From the NCBI RefSeq assembly GCF_004570575.1, contig NZ_SPPD01000007.1, positions 1-64,000 of the forward strand: a DNA stretch of 64,000 nt, read 5' to 3'. The notes under the pieces are model-generated. The model had not been told where the DNA came from. It worked only from the letters and a program-made list of their open reading frames with translations, and did not search any database. Position 1 is the first letter of the stretch. Every line of letters starts with the position of its first letter. The translations under genes were made by a program, and so were the position numbers. Positions 7,333 to 15,675 of this stretch are shown here, piece after piece. This stretch comes from Streptococcus cuniculi (GTDB lineage Bacteria > Bacillota > Bacilli > Lactobacillales > Streptococcaceae).

Positions 7333-8262
7333 TCAACAGGACAAAAATGTCGCAAAGTCACTTGTATCGCGTCGCCACTGTGCCTGTAGTTGCTCCATCA
7401 AGTGTAGATTTCCCATCAATTTAGCAAATACCATCGCTTCTTTACAGTAGGTATGGGCTCGGTTGACATCGCGGTGGACCAAGAGTTCATATTTCCAACG
7501 AAGCATACTAAAAATCGGATATTTTTGAAAATCTTGTGTAATCTGCATAATCTGATCAAGCCCTTGAAACAAGGTTGGAATAGGATCATAGATTCCCTTG
7601 GCTCCCAGCACACGAATTGTTGCAAACATAACATTTCTAAGGACAAAGAGATCCTCTGGCTCCATCATCATGACTTGTTTGGGTAACTCTGCCATCAACT
7701 TTAAAAACACCTTCCTGTTATCAGACTTCTTCCTCAGATTGGACAGATAGGCATGCTCCATAAAAAGATGAATAACCAATAAATCATTCACATCATATTT
7801 TCGTTTGCGTTCAATCTGCGGGATATGTTTCTTGACAATCTCCCTACCGAATATGTCTGACTTGGTCTCTAATACATCGATAGTAGATTGCAAAGCATCC
7901 AGCGCCACTCGCTCTCTGTCTGGCAAAGAATCATAAAAGTGTTCATACACGTAAAGCAGCTTCTCATTGCGTTTTTCAATCAAATCGAACTGATCATAAG
8001 TAGGAGTACGCAAAATATCATATTTGAGCTTCACGTACTGATTTGGTAAATCAACATAATCTGGCATCAATTCAAAAAGAGACATGCCCAAGCGATGAGC
8101 GATAAAAAATATCTTAGTCAATGTAGGCTTCGATACCCCCAGCTCAATCCGCGTCAGCTGGCGCACGGTCAACTCCAGCTCGTCATCGCAAAACTGCTCT
8201 CTGGTCCAGCCACGTTCCTCTCTCAATCTCCGAACTTTCTCTCCAAATCCTTCCTTCCTCAT
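7333..8262 (-). CDS. ComR-like (Rgg/RRNPP family) peptide-sensing transcription regulator
   Basis: A 309-aa protein with an N-terminal XRE helix-turn-helix (about residues 8-65) including LTVRQLTRIELG and IAHRLGMSLFEL, followed by an alpha-helical TPR-like domain. From memory it matches S. thermophilus ComR at several landmarks: the LTVRQL helix, the KRK-x3-NDLLVI segment, and a KYELL...AMVFAKLM C-terminal repeat. ComR binds an imported pheromone (XIP) and activates comS and sigX. A promoter (TTGTCA, 17 bp, TATAAT) precedes it and a comS-like ORF follows it. It could alternatively be a ScuR/SarF-type paralogue that controls bacteriocins. The true target genes are not in this window. Confidence 0.88.
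   Translation of the reverse strand: MRKEGFGEKVRRLREERGWTREQFCDDELELTVRQLTRIELGVSKPTLTKIFFIAHRLGMSLFELMPDYVDLPNQYVKLKYDILRTPTYDQFDLIEKRNEKLLYVYEHFYDSLPDRERVALDALQSTIDVLETKSDIFGREIVKKHIPQIERKRKYDVNDLLVIHLFMEHAYLSNLRKKSDNRKVFLKLMAELPKQVMMMEPEDLFVLRNVMFATIRVLGAKGIYDPIPTLFQGLDQIMQITQDFQKYPIFSMLRWKYELLVHRDVNRAHTYCKEAMVFAKLMGNLHLMEQLQAQWRRDTSDFATFLSC
7340..7351. promoter_or_regulatory. Candidate ComR box in the 3' end of the ComR-like gene
   Basis: GACATTTTTGTC on the minus strand has inverted GACA/TGTC arms and is followed by T-rich DNA and a -10 about 25 bp downstream. Known ComR boxes upstream of comS and sigX have GACAT and ATGTC arms with a short spacer, so this matches in arms, position and neighbouring T tract. 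It overlaps the last codons of the regulator gene. Confidence 0.62.
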
Positions 8263-8292
8263 ACTTCATCACTCTCCTAGAAATATCTATAT

Positions 8293-8321
8293 ATTATACC
8301 AAAAATAATAAAGTATGACAA
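8293..8321 (-). promoter_or_regulatory. Promoter of the ComR-like gene
   Basis: TTGTCA (8316-8321) and TATAAT (8293-8298) on the minus strand are 17 bp apart; a TG dinucleotide one base before the -10 adds extended -10 character. The start codon follows 30 bp downstream. Confidence 0.75.
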
Positions 8322-8357
8322 TTTTCATCTCCAACTGATAACAGGCAATCCTTGGAC

Positions 8358-8392
8358 AAAAAAATCTACGATTGGAATATCCAATCGTAGAT
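8358..8392 (-). terminator. Strong terminator after the ireB-ruvX-DUF1292 operon
   Basis: ATCTACGATTGGA (8364-8376) and its perfect complement (8380-8392) form a 13-bp stem with a 3-base loop, followed by seven T on the minus strand. It separates this operon from the ComR-like gene promoter. Confidence 0.85.
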
Positions 8393-8486
8393 ATGGGTTG
8401 CTATTCATCAAGCAGATTTTTCTAGGGCAGGGTTAAAAACGTCCAACAAATTATCTGCGCTTACAATTTCGGGCGCAGAGCTAAAA

Positions 8487-8501
8487 TAGCCCACTGGGCT
8501 A
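8487..8501. repeat. Short perfect palindrome in the 8263-8552 gap
   Basis: TAGCCCA and TGGGCTA flank a single C. It lies between two terminator hairpins in a 290-bp non-coding stretch that also repeats AAAAACGTCCA twice. This looks like an accumulation of short palindromic repeats rather than a gene. Confidence 0.6.
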
Positions 8502-8530
8502 CTGCTCTCTATTATTTCTAGGAGCGAGGC

Positions 8531-8555
8531 TAAAAACGTCCACTGGACGTTTTTA
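8531..8555 (-). terminator. Hairpin immediately after the DUF1292 gene
   Basis: AAAAACGTCCA and TGGACGTTTTT form a perfect 11-bp stem with a one-base centre; the gene's stop codon TAA is at its edge (8553-8555). On the minus strand the 3' arm ends in five T, which fits an intrinsic terminator. Confidence 0.7.
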
Positions 8556-8858
8556 CTCCTCCATAAAGCTGTTAAAGACTTCTTCAATCATATCCCATTC
8601 GGCTGTTGCATCTTCTGGGATTGGTTGGAGGTCACCTTCGGTGCCATTTTCGTTTTCAACGTATGAGTAGGCTTGGATTTCTACCTCACCGTTTTCATCT
8701 TCTTCTGCGCTGGCAGGAATCAAGAGAACGTAATTTTTACCAAACTCTTCTTGTCCGTCAATGGTTAAAAGAATTTCAAATAAGGTTTCGTTTCCATTAT
8801 CGTCTACTAGGGTGATAAACTCGCGTTCATCATGGCTATGATCATGATCGTGTACCAT
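8553..8858 (-). CDS. DUF1292 family protein (YrzB-like)
   Basis: A 101-aa acidic cytosolic protein beginning with a His-rich stretch ([11 protein letters not shown]) and then [16 protein letters not shown], the hallmark of DUF1292. It is the third gene of the conserved Firmicute operon ireB-ruvX-DUF1292, 10 bp downstream of ruvX. The function of the family is not established. The N-terminal histidines could bind metal, but this is speculation. Confidence 0.88.
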   Translation of the reverse strand: MVHDHDHSHDEREFITLVDDNGNETLFEILLTIDGQEEFGKNYVLLIPASAEEDENGEVEIQAYSYVENENGTEGDLQPIPEDATAEWDMIEEVFNSFMEE

Positions 8859-8868
8859 ATGTTACTCC

Positions 8869-9288
8869 TTAAAATGTTCTATCTAAATAATTTTGTAAAA
8901 TGAGCTGTGCAGCTAACTTATCAATCACTTTCTTACGTTTGCCACGACTGATATCTGCCTGCTCAATTAACATGCGTTCTGCCGCCACTGTAGTCAGGCG
9001 TTCATCTTGATACTCAACGGGTAGCTTGAATCGCTCCACCAATTGATTACCGTAAGCTTGACTAGCCTCAACGCGTGGCCCGCTGGTATTGTTCATATTT
9101 TTCGGTAGACCGACAACGAATGTGTCCACCTTATATTCTTGGACCAGCTCTGTCAAACGTTCAAATCCAAACTCGCCCTTCTCCTCGTCAATCGGAATAA
9201 TTTCCAATCCTTGCGCTGTAAAACCTAGAGGATCCGAAATCGCTACGCCAACCGTTTTGGAGCCTACATCTAATCCCATTACTCTCAT
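8869..9288 (-). CDS. ruvX: Putative pre-16S rRNA nuclease / Holliday junction resolvase-like protein YqgF
   Basis: A 139-aa RNase H-fold protein, the usual length for YqgF/RuvX. The N-terminus [19 protein letters not shown] carries the first catalytic Asp; [13 protein letters not shown] and [12 protein letters not shown] are the other family blocks. The family acts in 16S rRNA 5' end processing in E. coli. It overlaps the last base of ireB and belongs to the same operon. Confidence 0.93.
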   Translation of the reverse strand: MRVMGLDVGSKTVGVAISDPLGFTAQGLEIIPIDEEKGEFGFERLTELVQEYKVDTFVVGLPKNMNNTSGPRVEASQAYGNQLVERFKLPVEYQDERLTTVAAERMLIEQADISRGKRKKVIDKLAAQLILQNYLDRTF

Positions 9289-9554
9289 CAGAGGTCAATC
9301 CCATTTCCCTTCAAATAAAAACGGACCAATTCTTCTACGATTTCATCGCGTTCATACTTACGAATCCGGTTCCGCGCATCATTGTAACGAGGGATATAAG
9401 CTGGATCTCCACTCAATACATAGCCAACGATTTGGTTAATTGGATTGTAACCTTTCTCATCGAGAGAACGGTAGACATTTGTCAAGGTTTCGCTAATTTC
9501 TTGTTTATTGACATCATCCAAACGAAAACGAACCGTTTCTTCTGTGAATCCCAT
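9288..9554 (-). CDS. ireB: IreB family regulatory protein (DUF965)
   Basis: An 88-aa protein beginning [14 protein letters not shown] with internal [19 protein letters not shown] and [13 protein letters not shown], highly characteristic of IreB/YrzL. In enterococci IreB is phosphorylated by the PASTA kinase IreK and negatively modulates cephalosporin resistance. It heads the ireB-ruvX-DUF1292 operon behind a near-perfect promoter. Confidence 0.92.
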   Translation of the reverse strand: MGFTEETVRFRLDDVNKQEISETLTNVYRSLDEKGYNPINQIVGYVLSGDPAYIPRYNDARNRIRKYERDEIVEELVRFYLKGNGIDL

Positions 9555-9587
9555 ACTTACACCTTCTTTCCTTATTCTATTACCTTT

Positions 9588-9616
9588 ATTATACCATATT
9601 TAGTCTATACTATCAA
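9588..9616 (-). promoter_or_regulatory. ireB operon promoter
   Basis: TTGATA (9611-9616) and TATAAT (9588-9593) with a 17-bp spacer on the minus strand, 33 bp upstream of the ireB start. Confidence 0.8.
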
Positions 9617-9684
9617 TGATTCGACCTTATATTATCGGCTTTTGCAGGCTCGATGTTATCCGCAACAAATTCCATTATCTGCGA

Positions 9685-9716
9685 CAAAAAAAGTTTGACC
9701 CAAAAATCAAACTTTT
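9685..9716 (-). terminator. spxA terminator
   Basis: AAAAGTTTGA (9689-9698) pairs with TCAAACTTTT (9707-9716) over an 8-base loop; the minus strand continues with T residues. It lies 17 bp beyond the spxA stop. Confidence 0.75.
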
Positions 9717-9732
9717 CTCTCTAGTGTATCCC

Positions 9733-10131
9733 TTATAGAGCTGCACGCAGACGAGCTTGTGCATTCTCTACATTGCGTACAGAACGAGGTAGAAAAGCAC
9801 GGATGTCGTCTTCTTTATAGCCTACCTGAAGGCGCTTCTCATCGATTAGGATGGGACTTTTTAAAATACGTGGATTTTCCGTAATCAATTCAATCACTTC
9901 ACTGACACTCAAATCTTCAATATCGCAGTTGAGATTTTTAGCATAGCGATTTTTAGAGGATACAATACTTGCAATCCCGTTCTCGGTCTTCGTTAAAATA
10001 TTTAAAATCTCTTCTTTGCTGATAGCTTCTTTTCCTAAATTATGCTCATTGTATGATAACTGGTGAGCATTGAGCCAGTTTTTCGCTTTTTTACAACTTG
10101 TACAGCTAGAAACTGTATAAATTTTAATCAT
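9733..10131 (-). CDS. spxA: Spx-family transcriptional regulator
   Basis: A 132-aa ArsC-fold protein. The redox switch CxxC is at Cys10 and Cys13 (SSCTSCKKAK). Spx proteins bind the RNA polymerase alpha C-terminal domain to redirect transcription in oxidative and other stress, and are ClpXP substrates. Streptococci usually have two paralogues; placement beside recA and ireB suggests SpxA1, but I cannot separate them with certainty. A TATAAT with TGG before it lies upstream (near 10178-10184), so it is transcribed on its own. Confidence 0.93.
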   Translation of the reverse strand: MIKIYTVSSCTSCKKAKNWLNAHQLSYNEHNLGKEAISKEEILNILTKTENGIASIVSSKNRYAKNLNCDIEDLSVSEVIELITENPRILKSPILIDEKRLQVGYKEDDIRAFLPRSVRNVENAQARLRAAL

Positions 10132-10315
10132 GTAGTCTCTCCTTTGCTACATTTTCTTAAACATATTATACTCTATTATACCATAGAAATGCTTCAGTCT
10201 AAAGACCTATTTTTCACTTTTCACCTCATTATTTTGTAAAATCTGATAAAAACATTCGTAAAACGGGTGTTTTTATACAAAAAAGGCGAGAACAAATCTC
10301 AACCTTCTGTCTCTT

Positions 10316-11461
10316 TTACTCTTCCAGCTCAATGCCACCGTCTAAATCAAGCACCACATCTTCAATGTCTGCTGGAACTTCTGCTTTTTCAACAATTTCA
10401 GCTGGCTCTGTATCTTCAATCAGACCATAGTGAACACGGATCTTGCGGTCGATTTCAGCAAATACTTCTGGATTCTCTTCCAAGTATTTCTTAGCGTTTT
10501 CTGAACCTTGGCCGATTTTCTCATCGTTGTAGGAATACCAAGCACCGGCTTTTTTAATGATGCCAAGATTGCTACCAATCTCAATCAATTCACCCGTTTG
10601 TGAAATTCCATGACCATACATGATTTCGACAACTACTTCCTTGAAAGGAGGAGCGACCTTGTTTTTAACGATTTTAACCTTAGTCTCTTTTCCGACATTG
10701 GTGTCTTTTTTGTCACCGCTACCCTTAATCTGAGTATTTCCACGAACATCCATACGGACAGATGCGTAAAATTTCAGCGCACGTCCACCAGGCGTTGTCT
10801 CAGGATTTCCAAACATGACGCCAACTTTTTCACGCAATTGGTTGATGAAGATGGCAATGGTCTTGGTCTTATTGATAGAAGCAGATAGTTTCCGCATGGC
10901 TTGGCTCATCATACGCGCCTGCAAACCAACGTGGCTATCCCCAATCTCACCATCAATCTCCGCACGAGGTACAAGGGCTGCAACCGAGTCAATAACCACG
11001 AGGTCGACGGCACCTGAATCAATCAACTTACCAGCAATTTCAAGTCCTTGCTCACCAGAGTCTGGTTGAGATAAGAGCAATTCGTCAATATTGACACCTA
11101 GCGCTTGGGCATAGGCCGGGTCAAGTGCATGCTCAGCATCAATAAAGGCTGCAATACCACCTTCTTTTTGTGCTTGAGCAACTGCATGAAGAGCCACTGT
11201 CGTCTTACCCGAACTTTCAGGACCGTAGATTTCGATAATCCGTCCCTTTGGATAACCACCAGCACCCAAGGCAATATCAATTGACAAGCTTCCTGAACTC
11301 ATGACTTGGACTTTTTGTTCAGCACGCTCTCCTAGGCGCATAATCGCACCCTTACCAAAATCTTTTTCAATCGTTTTTAGAGCATCATCTAAGGCTTTCT
11401 TGCGTTCATCACCAAATTTTTTGGTAATATCTTCTAATTTTTTACTTGGTTTCTTTGCCAA
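10316..11461 (-). CDS. recA: Recombinase A
   Basis: A 381-aa RecA with Walker [10 protein letters not shown] at residues 80-88, [21 protein letters not shown] (Walker B and loop 1), and an acidic C-terminal tail ending [11 protein letters not shown]. It forms filaments on single-stranded DNA for homologous recombination, SOS induction and natural transformation. It lies 36 bp downstream of cinA with no terminator between, so the CIN box before cinA can drive competence induction of recA. Confidence 0.98.
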   Translation of the reverse strand: MAKKPSKKLEDITKKFGDERKKALDDALKTIEKDFGKGAIMRLGERAEQKVQVMSSGSLSIDIALGAGGYPKGRIIEIYGPESSGKTTVALHAVAQAQKEGGIAAFIDAEHALDPAYAQALGVNIDELLLSQPDSGEQGLEIAGKLIDSGAVDLVVIDSVAALVPRAEIDGEIGDSHVGLQARMMSQAMRKLSASINKTKTIAIFINQLREKVGVMFGNPETTPGGRALKFYASVRMDVRGNTQIKGSGDKKDTNVGKETKVKIVKNKVAPPFKEVVVEIMYGHGISQTGELIEIGSNLGIIKKAGAWYSYNDEKIGQGSENAKKYLEENPEVFAEIDRKIRVHYGLIEDTEPAEIVEKAEVPADIEDVVLDLDGGIELEE

Positions 11462-11497
11462 TTTTCCTTCTCCTCTTAGTTGTCATCATTTTGTTCA

Positions 11498-12700
11498 TTA
11501 TAGCAAATTTTTATGGTTTAACAAAATATTACGCACGGTGTCGAGGGCATGTAAACATGCAATATGGCGCATGTGTTGTTCCGTATAGCCACCTAAATCT
11601 ACCTCGTTGACAGTTAACTGATTATGTACCGTTACAGCAATGTAGTAGGTCGCCATCACATTATCTGCTTGTGATTCTGGCTTTAGTTCTCCTAGCAAAG
11701 CAAGCCCCACATCTGCCTTGGACTCTTTACAGATAGAGGCAGCCAATTCTTGAGCCTTCTGAGAATCCATCCTTTCATCGCTCACTATTAGACCTCCCTT
11801 AAAGAGTTGACGATTCTGTAAAGCAAGTGTCAAGTCTGCTTGGAGTAAGCCAGCTGTCAGATTCTCCACCATCGCAAAACGAAAACCTCGCTCTTCTAGT
11901 TCGCTTGCCACAATCTTAGAAAGGCTGTTGTCATCGCCATAGCCATAGAGACAGGTAGCGAGATGTTCTCTCGATAAAATCTCTTTTTCCAGTTGGTCGA
12001 GTTTTTGATTGGCTTTTTCCCCATTTCCTGCCTTTGTAGACAAGCGCAAGGTGACTTCACCTGTCTTGGCATAGGGTGCCAGAGTTGGGTCCGTTTGATT
12101 TTCAATTAGATCCGCCAAAATGGTCACCAACTGACTTTCGCCAACCCCAAAGAAGCGTAGCACACGCGAGTACAACTTTTGGTTTGAATGAAGCAATAAG
12201 GGCTGTACACTTTCCGCAAACATCGCCTGCAACTCGCTAGGTGGACCTGGTAGCACAACATAGGTTACACCATTCTGCTCAATCAGACCACCCACTGCTA
12301 GACCTGCTGGATTTTGAAGCGCCTTACTTCCTTCGACCAACTGCGCTTGGCGCTCGTTATTGGGAGTACGCACGCGTCCTTTTCTACTGGCGAAAAAGCG
12401 GTCTAACTTGGCCAAAGCGGTTGGATCAAAGACCAAATTTTTACCTAGAAACTTAGCTAAGGTTTGCTTGGTCAGGTCATCTTCGGTCGGACCTAACCCT
12501 CCGCAAAGAACGACCAACTCACTGCGCTTACTCGCAATATCTAGGACAGACAAAAGACGCTTTTCGTTGTCACCAACTGCGGTATGAAAAAAGACATCGA
12601 TACCTAACTCGGAAAATTTTTCTGATAAAAATTGAGCATTGGTGTTGACGATTTGCCCCGTCAGAATCTCCGTTCCAACTGCAATCAACTCTGCTTTCAT
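11498..12700 (-). CDS. cinA: Competence-damage-inducible protein CinA with a divergent C-terminal domain
   Basis: A 400-aa protein, a little shorter than I recall for streptococcal CinA (about 418). The N-terminal MoaB/MogA-like domain (MKAELIAVGTEILTGQIVNTNA, then GGLGPTEDDLTK) is well conserved; in related enzymes it acts as ADP-ribose pyrophosphatase. The C-terminal domain resembles PncC nicotinamide-mononucleotide deamidase, but the usual AES-x-TxG motif reads VENLTAG and the usual TGVAGP block reads LGELKP, so deamidase activity is probably lost. It precedes recA in a competence operon behind a CIN box. Confidence 0.92.
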   Translation of the reverse strand: MKAELIAVGTEILTGQIVNTNAQFLSEKFSELGIDVFFHTAVGDNEKRLLSVLDIASKRSELVVLCGGLGPTEDDLTKQTLAKFLGKNLVFDPTALAKLDRFFASRKGRVRTPNNERQAQLVEGSKALQNPAGLAVGGLIEQNGVTYVVLPGPPSELQAMFAESVQPLLLHSNQKLYSRVLRFFGVGESQLVTILADLIENQTDPTLAPYAKTGEVTLRLSTKAGNGEKANQKLDQLEKEILSREHLATCLYGYGDDNSLSKIVASELEERGFRFAMVENLTAGLLQADLTLALQNRQLFKGGLIVSDERMDSQKAQELAASICKESKADVGLALLGELKPESQADNVMATYYIAVTVHNQLTVNEVDLGGYTEQHMRHIACLHALDTVRNILLNHKNLL

Positions 12701-12719
12701 ATAAACCTCCTCATCTTAT

Positions 12720-12727
12720 TATTCGTA
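12720..12727 (-). promoter_or_regulatory. CIN box (SigX-dependent promoter) of cinA-recA
   Basis: The minus strand carries TTTTACGAATAATAAG; TACGAATA is the exact -10 octamer recognised by the competence sigma factor SigX/ComX. It ends 19 bp upstream of the cinA ATG, preceded by a T run, as at other late competence genes. Confidence 0.85.
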
Positions 12728-12750
12728 AAATATTTTCTTGATTATAACAT

Positions 12751-12773
12751 AAAAAGAACCGGATTGGTTCTTT
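12751..12773 (-). terminator. Terminator after the CPBP protease gene
   Basis: AAAGAACC and GGTTCTTT form an 8-bp stem with a 5-base loop and a T run on the minus strand, just beyond the CPBP stop and upstream of the cinA promoter. Confidence 0.75.
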
Positions 12774-12784
12774 GATATTTATTC

Positions 12785-13456
12785 TTATAGCAAGAATGCC
12801 GTAACATTATTAAAGATGTGTAAACAGGAACTAAAATAAATATTTTTATTCGTTCGTAAGAAAAGAATTCCCCAGATAATTCCAGCTGGTAGATGCAACA
12901 AAATTGTCAGTAACTCAGAAGTTTGTAAACGCTGGGCATGGTTGAGTGCAAATAAGAGAGCAGACACTGCTATAGCAACTGTTTTTGAACATTTTTCTAG
13001 TAATCTACCTACTAAAAATTGTCTAAAGAAAAATTCTTCCACCAAGGGACCTGCTACTCCTAGTATTAGAATACTGATGATAGGAGAAAAATTATTAAAC
13101 ACAAAAGCAACAGTGTTAGAATTAGTAGAAATCCATTCTACATTGAAAACTGAAGTCAACGTCACAACCATCAGTGACAAGAGCGTATCAGCTAAACTTG
13201 TCATGATAAAACCAAGCACTAGGATTCCTAAAGATTTGGTTTTATGTGTCCTAATCCACCGCCACTTCTGCTGTAATTCTTCCCTGTAAGCAACGATTCC
13301 TAGCAAGCATAAAAGGATATAGAGGACAAATTGAAAGAAGATACGTTGTTCCGAAGTGAGAGAAAACAAACTGCCAATGACTCGATTTCCTCGCATCAGA
13401 AACATCACACTATATAAAACTGCAAAAACTATAACCGACTTTCTCTGTTTTTCCAT
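12785..13456 (-). CDS. CPBP-family intramembrane glutamic protease
   Basis: A 223-aa membrane protein with about six hydrophobic segments. The CPBP (Abi/CAAX-like) motifs are visible: EEFFFRQFL (EExxxR), FALNHAQRL (FxxxH) and HIFNNV (HxxxN). In lactic acid bacteria such genes often give bacteriocin self-immunity, and Rce1 homologues cleave prenylated proteins; the substrate here is unknown. The start overlaps the end of the upstream XRE gene by 28 bp, so the two were a coupled pair. Confidence 0.87.
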   Translation of the reverse strand: MEKQRKSVIVFAVLYSVMFLMRGNRVIGSLFSLTSEQRIFFQFVLYILLCLLGIVAYREELQQKWRWIRTHKTKSLGILVLGFIMTSLADTLLSLMVVTLTSVFNVEWISTNSNTVAFVFNNFSPIISILILGVAGPLVEEFFFRQFLVGRLLEKCSKTVAIAVSALLFALNHAQRLQTSELLTILLHLPAGIIWGILFLRTNKNIYFSSCLHIFNNVTAFLL

Positions 13457-13826
13457 AAGGCCACCTTTTTCTTGATGAATCTTGAAATATCCAATAGAAA
13501 AAGGATGAAAATAGTGCCCCCAATCATATAAGCGTAAAGATTGCTATCCTGACTAGATAAGAGCAGTAGGGCGAGAACGAGGCTGAGCAGGGCATATTTG
13601 AGAAGTAAGTTCTTCTTGGAATAGCTTGGCGCTTCAAGTCCAATCAAGGCATCAAAGGACATGCCATAGAGCTGACTCAGTTCTTTTAGGTAATCTGCCG
13701 CTGGAATGGTACGTGCATTTCCCAATTGGAGAGAGTTTGACGGCTGAACCCGAGTTGCTCTGCTAGATATTCCTGAGAATGACCTGCTTCTAGTCGCTTG
13801 TTTTTTATCACTTGTCCTATTGTCAT
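13429..13826 (-). pseudogene. XRE-family regulator with C-terminal membrane segments, frameshifted
   Basis: From ATG 13826 (good AGGAGG upstream) the reading frame gives a normal XRE helix-turn-helix: MTIGQVIKNKRLEAGHSQ, then LAEQLGFSRQTLSNWE. After NWE it shifts to nonsense and stops. The expected continuation NARTIPAADYLKELSQLYGMSFDALIGLE plus two membrane helices is in the next frame. One missing A in a GAAAAT-like run (TTT at 13718-13720 on the plus strand) explains it. Either the gene is recently broken or the base is a sequencing error. Such HTH plus two-helix proteins often accompany CPBP proteases, as here. Confidence 0.85.
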
Positions 13827-13937
13827 ATTTCCTCCTCAGTTTACAGTAGCAAGTGAAGCTTGTCGAGACCAAACCCTTTAACAAAGCACGTCAAAATGCT
13901 TTTACAATAGGACACGCTGACACACATCAGAATATAT

Positions 13938-14501
13938 CTACACTTCATTTACAGGCTTTCGAATCTCATAGTCCAACATGGTCACGATTTCTCCACGTAA
14001 ATTCTTTGCTCCCTCGCGGCGTCTCACCAGCTGCATACCTAACTTTTTCATTACTTTTTCACTGGCATTATTTCGAGAATCGCAAGATGCAGTTAAAATT
14101 TTTAAATCGGCAACTTCCCAGAATAATTCCTTCAAAGCTAGGGCCGCTTCGATAGCATAACCTTGATGGTGATAATTGACATGCAAGGTATAGCCAATGC
14201 TTGCTACGTCCTGCTCATCATTCAAATAGAGGACAATATTTCCAATCATTCGTTGATTTTCTTTTAACTCTATTGCATAACGACCAAGGGGACTTGCCAT
14301 ATTGTACATCACGAGACCTTCCAAACTTTCCCGCTTATCCTTATGAGCATGGTAATTATACTTCAAAAGCTCATCATCAGATGTGAACGCATGATAATCG
14401 TCCAAGTCTGCCGCTACCATTGGACGAAGTTTCAAGCGCTCGGTTTCAATATGGGTGTTCTGAGCAAAAGCCACCAAGGGTTTTACAGTTATTTCATTCA
14501 T
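13938..14501 (-). CDS. GNAT acetyltransferase, RimJ/RimL type
   Basis: About 187 aa. Begins MNEITVKPLVAFAQNTHIETERLKLRPM, the ETERLxLRP signature of RimJ/RimL-like N-acetyltransferases. SIGYTLHVNYHHQGYA is the acetyl-CoA binding motif and ASCDSRNNASEKVMKKLGM the conserved C-terminal helix with Asn and Ser. The substrate is unknown (ribosomal protein, metabolite or antibiotic). The ATG at 14501 has AAAGGAGA upstream; the longer upstream frame lacks a ribosome site. It overlaps tag by 8 bases and is probably co-transcribed with ruvA-tag. Confidence 0.87.
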   Translation of the reverse strand: MNEITVKPLVAFAQNTHIETERLKLRPMVAADLDDYHAFTSDDELLKYNYHAHKDKRESLEGLVMYNMASPLGRYAIELKENQRMIGNIVLYLNDEQDVASIGYTLHVNYHHQGYAIEAALALKELFWEVADLKILTASCDSRNNASEKVMKKLGMQLVRRREGAKNLRGEIVTMLDYEIRKPVNEV

Positions 14502-15060
14502 GAGAATCTCCTTTACAAAAACAACCCACTTCATGATCGTTAACAAGACCTGCCGCCTGCAGGTAGGAATAGACACAGACGGGTCCTACAAAGGTAAAGC
14601 CTCGCTTTTTCAGATCTTTAGATAGCTGTACCGACAGAGGCGTTTTGCTAGGAACTTCTCGGTAATTCTTGACAAGATTGTCAATCGGTGTAAAGTTAAC
14701 CCACGACCAGAGATAGCTCGCAAAGGTACCGTACTCCTGCTGAACCTTGAGAAAGGCTTGGGCATTCTGCCGTGTAGCAAAAATCTTAGCTCTATGACGG
14801 ATAATAGCTGGATTCGCTAATAGGTTTTCCAATTCACTATCTGCCATTTGTGCGACTTTAGATACATCATAGTCATCAAAAGCCTGGCGAAATGCCGACC
14901 GTTTGTTGAGAACCGTCTCCCACGATAGACCAGCCTGATAACTTTCTAGGCATAAGAGTTCAAAGAGACGCTGATCTTCCTTGACAGGTCGTCCCCACTC
15001 TTCATCATGGTAAGCTACATATAAAGGGTTATGTTCGTTGACCCAACCACACCGTTTCAT
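14494..15060 (-). CDS. tag: DNA-3-methyladenine glycosylase I
   Basis: A 188-aa base-excision enzyme that removes 3-methyladenine from alkylated DNA. The zinc ligands of Tag are present: RCGWVN at the N-terminus (Cys4), HDEEWGRP (His18) and NDHEVGCF at the C-terminus (His and Cys). SYQAGLSWETVLNKR is the family core. It lies 11 bp downstream of ruvA, within the mutL-ruvA-tag repair block common in streptococci. Confidence 0.95.
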   Translation of the reverse strand: MKRCGWVNEHNPLYVAYHDEEWGRPVKEDQRLFELLCLESYQAGLSWETVLNKRSAFRQAFDDYDVSKVAQMADSELENLLANPAIIRHRAKIFATRQNAQAFLKVQQEYGTFASYLWSWVNFTPIDNLVKNYREVPSKTPLSVQLSKDLKKRGFTFVGPVCVYSYLQAAGLVNDHEVGCFCKGDSHE

Positions 15061-15071
15061 GGACGTTGCTC

Positions 15072-15662
15072 CTATTTCATTAACATCTTGAGAGCCGACT
15101 TGATATAATTTTCAGCCGTATCTGTTGTTCCTTCAAAGAATTTCTTAATTTTCTTCAATTCTGCTGGACGATAGCCCAAGGCCTCCATGGCTTCCATGGC
15201 TTCATCAAGGGCGGTATTGTCAGATTCCTCAACAGCTAGGCTTGGCACTTCAGCCTGCTCTGACAAGACAAACTTGCCTTCCAAATCCAGCACCATTTGC
15301 TGGGCTGTTTTTTTGCCAATCTTGGGAAACTTGGTGAGGTAGGTAATGTTCTTTTGCTCAATCGCCCGTACCAAACCGTCATTATCATCCACTGCAATAA
15401 TGGCAAGAGCCGTTGTCGGACCGATCCCTGAAACGGAAATCAAACTCAAAAAGACGGATTTTTCAGCCCCGGTCCGAAAGCCATATAAGAGATGTGCATC
15501 TTCTCGAATGACTTGGTGAGTATAGACCGTCACCTGCTGATTCATATCGCCTGAGTAGGCATAGGGATTGGCCACTTGCAAGATGAAGCCAATACCTCCC
15601 ACCTCCACCACAATATATTTTGCAGTAATTTTTGTTAAGGTTCCTTTGATATAATCGTACAT
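15072..15662 (-). CDS. ruvA: Holliday junction branch migration protein RuvA
   Basis: A 196-aa RuvA. N-terminal OB fold [20 protein letters not shown], two helix-hairpin-helix units ([15 protein letters not shown] and [22 protein letters not shown]) and a C-terminal RuvB-contact domain after an acidic linker. It binds four-way junctions and loads the RuvB motor. The gene is 13 bp downstream of mutL and 11 bp upstream of tag. Confidence 0.96.
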   Translation of the reverse strand: MYDYIKGTLTKITAKYIVVEVGGIGFILQVANPYAYSGDMNQQVTVYTHQVIREDAHLLYGFRTGAEKSVFLSLISVSGIGPTTALAIIAVDDNDGLVRAIEQKNITYLTKFPKIGKKTAQQMVLDLEGKFVLSEQAEVPSLAVEESDNTALDEAMEAMEALGYRPAELKKIKKFFEGTTDTAENYIKSALKMLMK

Positions 15663-15675
15663 ATTCTCTTTCTCT

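Noticed and set aside
10253..10260. CATTCGTA near the recA stop (CIN-like, minus strand)
   Set aside because: One mismatch in the octamer (TACGAATG), and spxA already has a good sigma-A promoter.
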